From assembly GCA_045540655.1 (NCBI GenBank), contig JAZQHP010000084.1, forward strand, positions 1 through 8,287: a stretch of 8,287 nucleotides of DNA, given 5' to 3'. Numbering within the stretch: the first letter of the stretch is position 1; the number at the start of each line of letters is the position of its first letter. The translations under genes and the position numbers were made by a program. The stretch is from RGIG1959 sp045540655. Its GTDB lineage: Bacteria; Bacillota; Clostridia; Oscillospirales; Acutalibacteraceae. Positions 6,355 through 8,287 of the stretch are shown here, in pieces. Below the pieces are notes generated by a model that had not been told where the DNA came from, did no database searches, and was given only the letters and a program-made list of their open reading frames with translations.

Positions 6355-7254
6355 ATGACGATCAAAAACGAGCATTCGCTCGGTAGACGCATTGTCAAGA
6401 ACGGCGCATCGTATGTGATGCTTGCCCCGTTCATGATTTGCTTCATTATCTTCACGGTGTTGCCCGTTCTCGCTGCTATCGGTCTGAGCTTTACCGACTT
6501 TAACATGTTGCAAGCTCCGACCTTTCTGGGACTGGACAACTACACCCGCCTTCTTCAGGATGACATCTTCCTGATCGGCTTTAAGAACACGATGATCCTG
6601 GCGTTCCTGTGCGGACCGCTCAGCTATCTGTTCTCGTTCTTCATGGCATGGGTCATCAACGAGATGCCCAAGAAACTGCGTGTGTTTATGACCATCGTGT
6701 TCTACGCACCGTCGGTTTCCGCCAACGTGTACTTCATCTGGACATACCTCTTCTCCGGCGACTCCTACGGTATCGTCAATGCCGCGCTGATGCAGCTCGG
6801 CGTCCTGCGCGAGCCCGTGCTGTGGTTGACCGACCCGAACTACAACCTCGGCATCGTCATCGTGGTGCAATTGTGGTTGTCGCTGGGCGTCAGCTTCCTG
6901 TCCTTCATCGCCGGTTTCCAAGGCGTCGACGCTTCGCAGTACGAAGCGGGCGCGATCGACGGTATCAAGAACCGCTTCCAAGAGCTGTATTACATCACCG
7001 TTCCCAACATGAAGAGCATGATGCTGTTCGGTGCGGTTATGCAGATTTCCTCGTCCTTCTCGGTCGGTCAGGTTTCGCAAGACCTGACGGGCGGTTATCA
7101 ATCGGTCAACTACTCCACCATGACCATCCTGAACTACATCACCGACTACGGTTCGGTCCGTTATGAAATGGGCTACGCGTGTTGTATCGGTGTTATCCTA
7201 TTCGCGATGATCGTGTTGTCGAAGAAGCTGATCTTCAAACTGCTGAGCTGGTAA
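6355..7254 (+). CDS. Carbohydrate ABC transporter permease, first subunit (CUT1, MalF/UgpA type)
   Basis: This 299-residue integral membrane protein has about six hydrophobic segments, at roughly residues 20-46, 73-101, 109-133, 164-188, 221-238 and 273-294. The cytoplasmic EAA loop at 197-221 reads EAGAIDGIKNRF, then ITVPNMK, matching the E-A-A-x3-G-x9-I-x-x-P consensus through which such permeases dock on the ATPase. The opening segment LAPFMICFIIFTVLPVLAAI, followed by SFTDFN and FLGLDNYTRLL, is typical of the shorter UgpA/LplB-like partners. It starts 30 bases after the second binding protein and ends 16 bases before the next permease, so it is clearly in one operon with them. It should form a heterodimeric channel with the following gene product. 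No feature identifies the sugar. Confidence 0.95.
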   Translation: MTIKNEHSLGRRIVKNGASYVMLAPFMICFIIFTVLPVLAAIGLSFTDFNMLQAPTFLGLDNYTRLLQDDIFLIGFKNTMILAFLCGPLSYLFSFFMAWVINEMPKKLRVFMTIVFYAPSVSANVYFIWTYLFSGDSYGIVNAALMQLGVLREPVLWLTDPNYNLGIVIVVQLWLSLGVSFLSFIAGFQGVDASQYEAGAIDGIKNRFQELYYITVPNMKSMMLFGAVMQISSSFSVGQVSQDLTGGYQSVNYSTMTILNYITDYGSVRYEMGYACCIGVILFAMIVLSKKLIFKLLSW

Positions 7255-7270
7255 GAAAGGGGGAAGATGC

Positions 7271-8158
7271 ATGGCTATGAAACGACGCAACAAAAAAGCA
7301 ATGGAGTTTGCGACTCCGAAAAAGCAACAGCGTTCCATCGGCGGTACCGTCGGTCTGGCGCTCCTGCTCCTTGCCATGGGTACCTTTATGGCTTTCCCCT
7401 TGGTGTACGCCATTTCTTCGGCATTCAAACCGCCTGAGGAATTCTTCCTGTTCCCGCCCCCGATTTTCCCCAAACAACCGACGGGTGAAAACTTCCAACA
7501 GCTGGGCATGGTCATCTCGAACATGTGGATCTCGTTTGAACGCTACCTGTTCAACAGCTTGTTCATCTCTATTTCGTCCACCGTGCTCTACCTTATGTTT
7601 GCGACCTTGGCGGCATATCCGCTTGCCAAGCACAATTTCCCCGGCAAGGGTCCGATCAACGAACTGATCACCCTCGCGCTGATGTTCACCCCCGCCATCA
7701 CAGCGATCCCGCAGTACATCATCCTGGCGTACCTCGGACTGGTGGACAATCCGCTGGGCGTGCTGTTACCGACGCTTGCCAGCACCATGGGCGTCTTCCT
7801 GTGCGTACAGTACATGGAGATCCTCCCCAACGCCGTGCTGGAATCCGGTCGTATTGACGGCGCGGGCGAGTTCCGTATCTGGAGTAGCATCGTGGTCCCG
7901 AACATCAAGCCCGTGCTGTTCACGATGATGATCTTCCAGTTCCAGGGCGTGTGGAACACGACCGGTGCGAACGTCATCTACAACGAAGCGTGGAAAACGC
8001 TTCCCGCGGCCATGGGTCAGGTCGCCACCGCCGGTATCGCCCGTGCGGGTGTCGGCTCCGCCGCCGCGATCATCTTGATGATCCCGCCCATCGCGGTGTT
8101 CATCATCTCCCAGAGTAACGTTATGGAAACCATGGCGCACTCCGGTATTAAAGACTAA
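7271..8158 (+). CDS. Carbohydrate ABC transporter permease, second subunit (CUT1, MalG/UgpE type)
   Basis: This 295-residue integral membrane protein has a basic cytoplasmic N-terminus (MAMKRRNKK). Its hydrophobic segments are at about residues 24-50, 94-117, 131-155, 160-181, 213-226 and 263-281. The opening LVYAISSAFKPPEEFFLFPP, the LFNSLFIS segment and the conserved AAYPLAKHNFPGKG loop are typical of the MalG/UgpE-like subunit. The EAA loop near 190-213 reads ESGRIDGAGEFRIW, then IVVPNIKPV, with Ser in place of the first Ala. The ribosome binding site GAAAGGGGG (7255-7263) is seven bases from the ATG at 7271; the ATG at 7277 is a less favoured alternative. It is the partner of the preceding permease. 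No ATPase gene follows within the window. Confidence 0.95.
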   Translation: MAMKRRNKKAMEFATPKKQQRSIGGTVGLALLLLAMGTFMAFPLVYAISSAFKPPEEFFLFPPPIFPKQPTGENFQQLGMVISNMWISFERYLFNSLFISISSTVLYLMFATLAAYPLAKHNFPGKGPINELITLALMFTPAITAIPQYIILAYLGLVDNPLGVLLPTLASTMGVFLCVQYMEILPNAVLESGRIDGAGEFRIWSSIVVPNIKPVLFTMMIFQFQGVWNTTGANVIYNEAWKTLPAAMGQVATAGIARAGVGSAAAIILMIPPIAVFIISQSNVMETMAHSGIKD

Positions 8159-8172
8159 GGGGGGAGAGCAAC

Positions 8173-8287
8173 ATGAAAAAACTCAGAGCTATTTTGGCTG
8201 TTATGTTGATTCTGGTCGTTGTGCTCTCCGTTCCTGCCGCTGCCCAGGGCACCGGCAAGGCGTATGTGTATGATCACAACGCCAAGG
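8173..8287 (+). CDS. Secreted protein, N-terminal fragment cut by the window edge (partial)
   Basis: The ATG at 8173 follows AAGGGGGGAG (8157-8166) by six bases and starts 14 bases after the second permease stop, so the gene belongs to the same operon. Only 38 residues are visible. They comprise a clear signal peptide (Met-Lys-Lys-Leu-Arg, about 15 hydrophobic residues, then Ser-Val-Pro-Ala-Ala-Ala) with probable cleavage near AAA-QG, and the mature start GTGKAYVYDHNAK. There is no lipobox, so it is likely released or membrane-attached by a later segment. In comparable Firmicutes loci I recall NHL-repeat or beta-propeller secreted proteins at this place beginning with a similar AYxYD-like segment, but the fragment is too short to assign a family. 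Confidence 0.8.
   Translation, partial: MKKLRAILAVMLILVVVLSVPAAAQGTGKAYVYDHNAK

Noticed and set aside
1..8287. CRISPR array, tRNA/rRNA gene, insertion sequence or phage genes
   Set aside because: No regularly spaced repeats, structured RNA signature, transposase or integrase motif, or terminal inverted repeats were seen on either strand.

Overview
The window reads as part of a carbohydrate-uptake locus from a Gram-positive, Firmicutes/Clostridia-type bacterium, probably host-associated or fermentative. This is inferred from strong AGGAGG-type ribosome binding sites, a lipoprotein-type solute-binding protein, GC-rich genes with an AT-rich control region, and a two-permease sugar ABC transporter with no ATPase gene beside it. 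No ribosomal or marker gene is present, so the taxonomy stays at that level. All genes lie on the + strand.

Layout. (1) Positions 2-634: the 3' end of a gene for a phosphodiester glycosidase (NAGPA-like) domain with a C-terminal membrane anchor. (2) 635-909: an AT-rich control region with a plausible sigma-A promoter, a hairpin and paired TGTACAAAA / TTTTGTACA sites. (3) 910-1803: an AraC-family regulator with an N-terminal cupin-like sensor domain. (4) 1847-3328: a lipoprotein solute-binding protein starting at TTG. (5) 3360-3411: a very strong intercistronic stem-loop without a U-tract. (6) 3433-6324: a 963-residue secreted protein with two related beta-sandwich domains, a helical connector and a second solute-binding domain. 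(7) 6355-7254 and 7271-8158: two CUT1-type permeases, each with an EAA loop. (8) 8173 to the window end: the start of another exported protein.

Working model. The regulator senses a sugar or glycan fragment and controls itself and the genes downstream. One or both binding proteins capture the ligand outside the membrane. The two permeases form the channel, and a shared MsmX-like ATPase encoded elsewhere would power it. The substrate cannot be read from the sequence. The most unusual points are the two binding proteins for one permease pair, the second lacking a lipoprotein anchor and carrying a large N-terminal extension; the stem-loop placed exactly between them; and a TACAAAA motif that recurs around the regulator's two flanking control regions.
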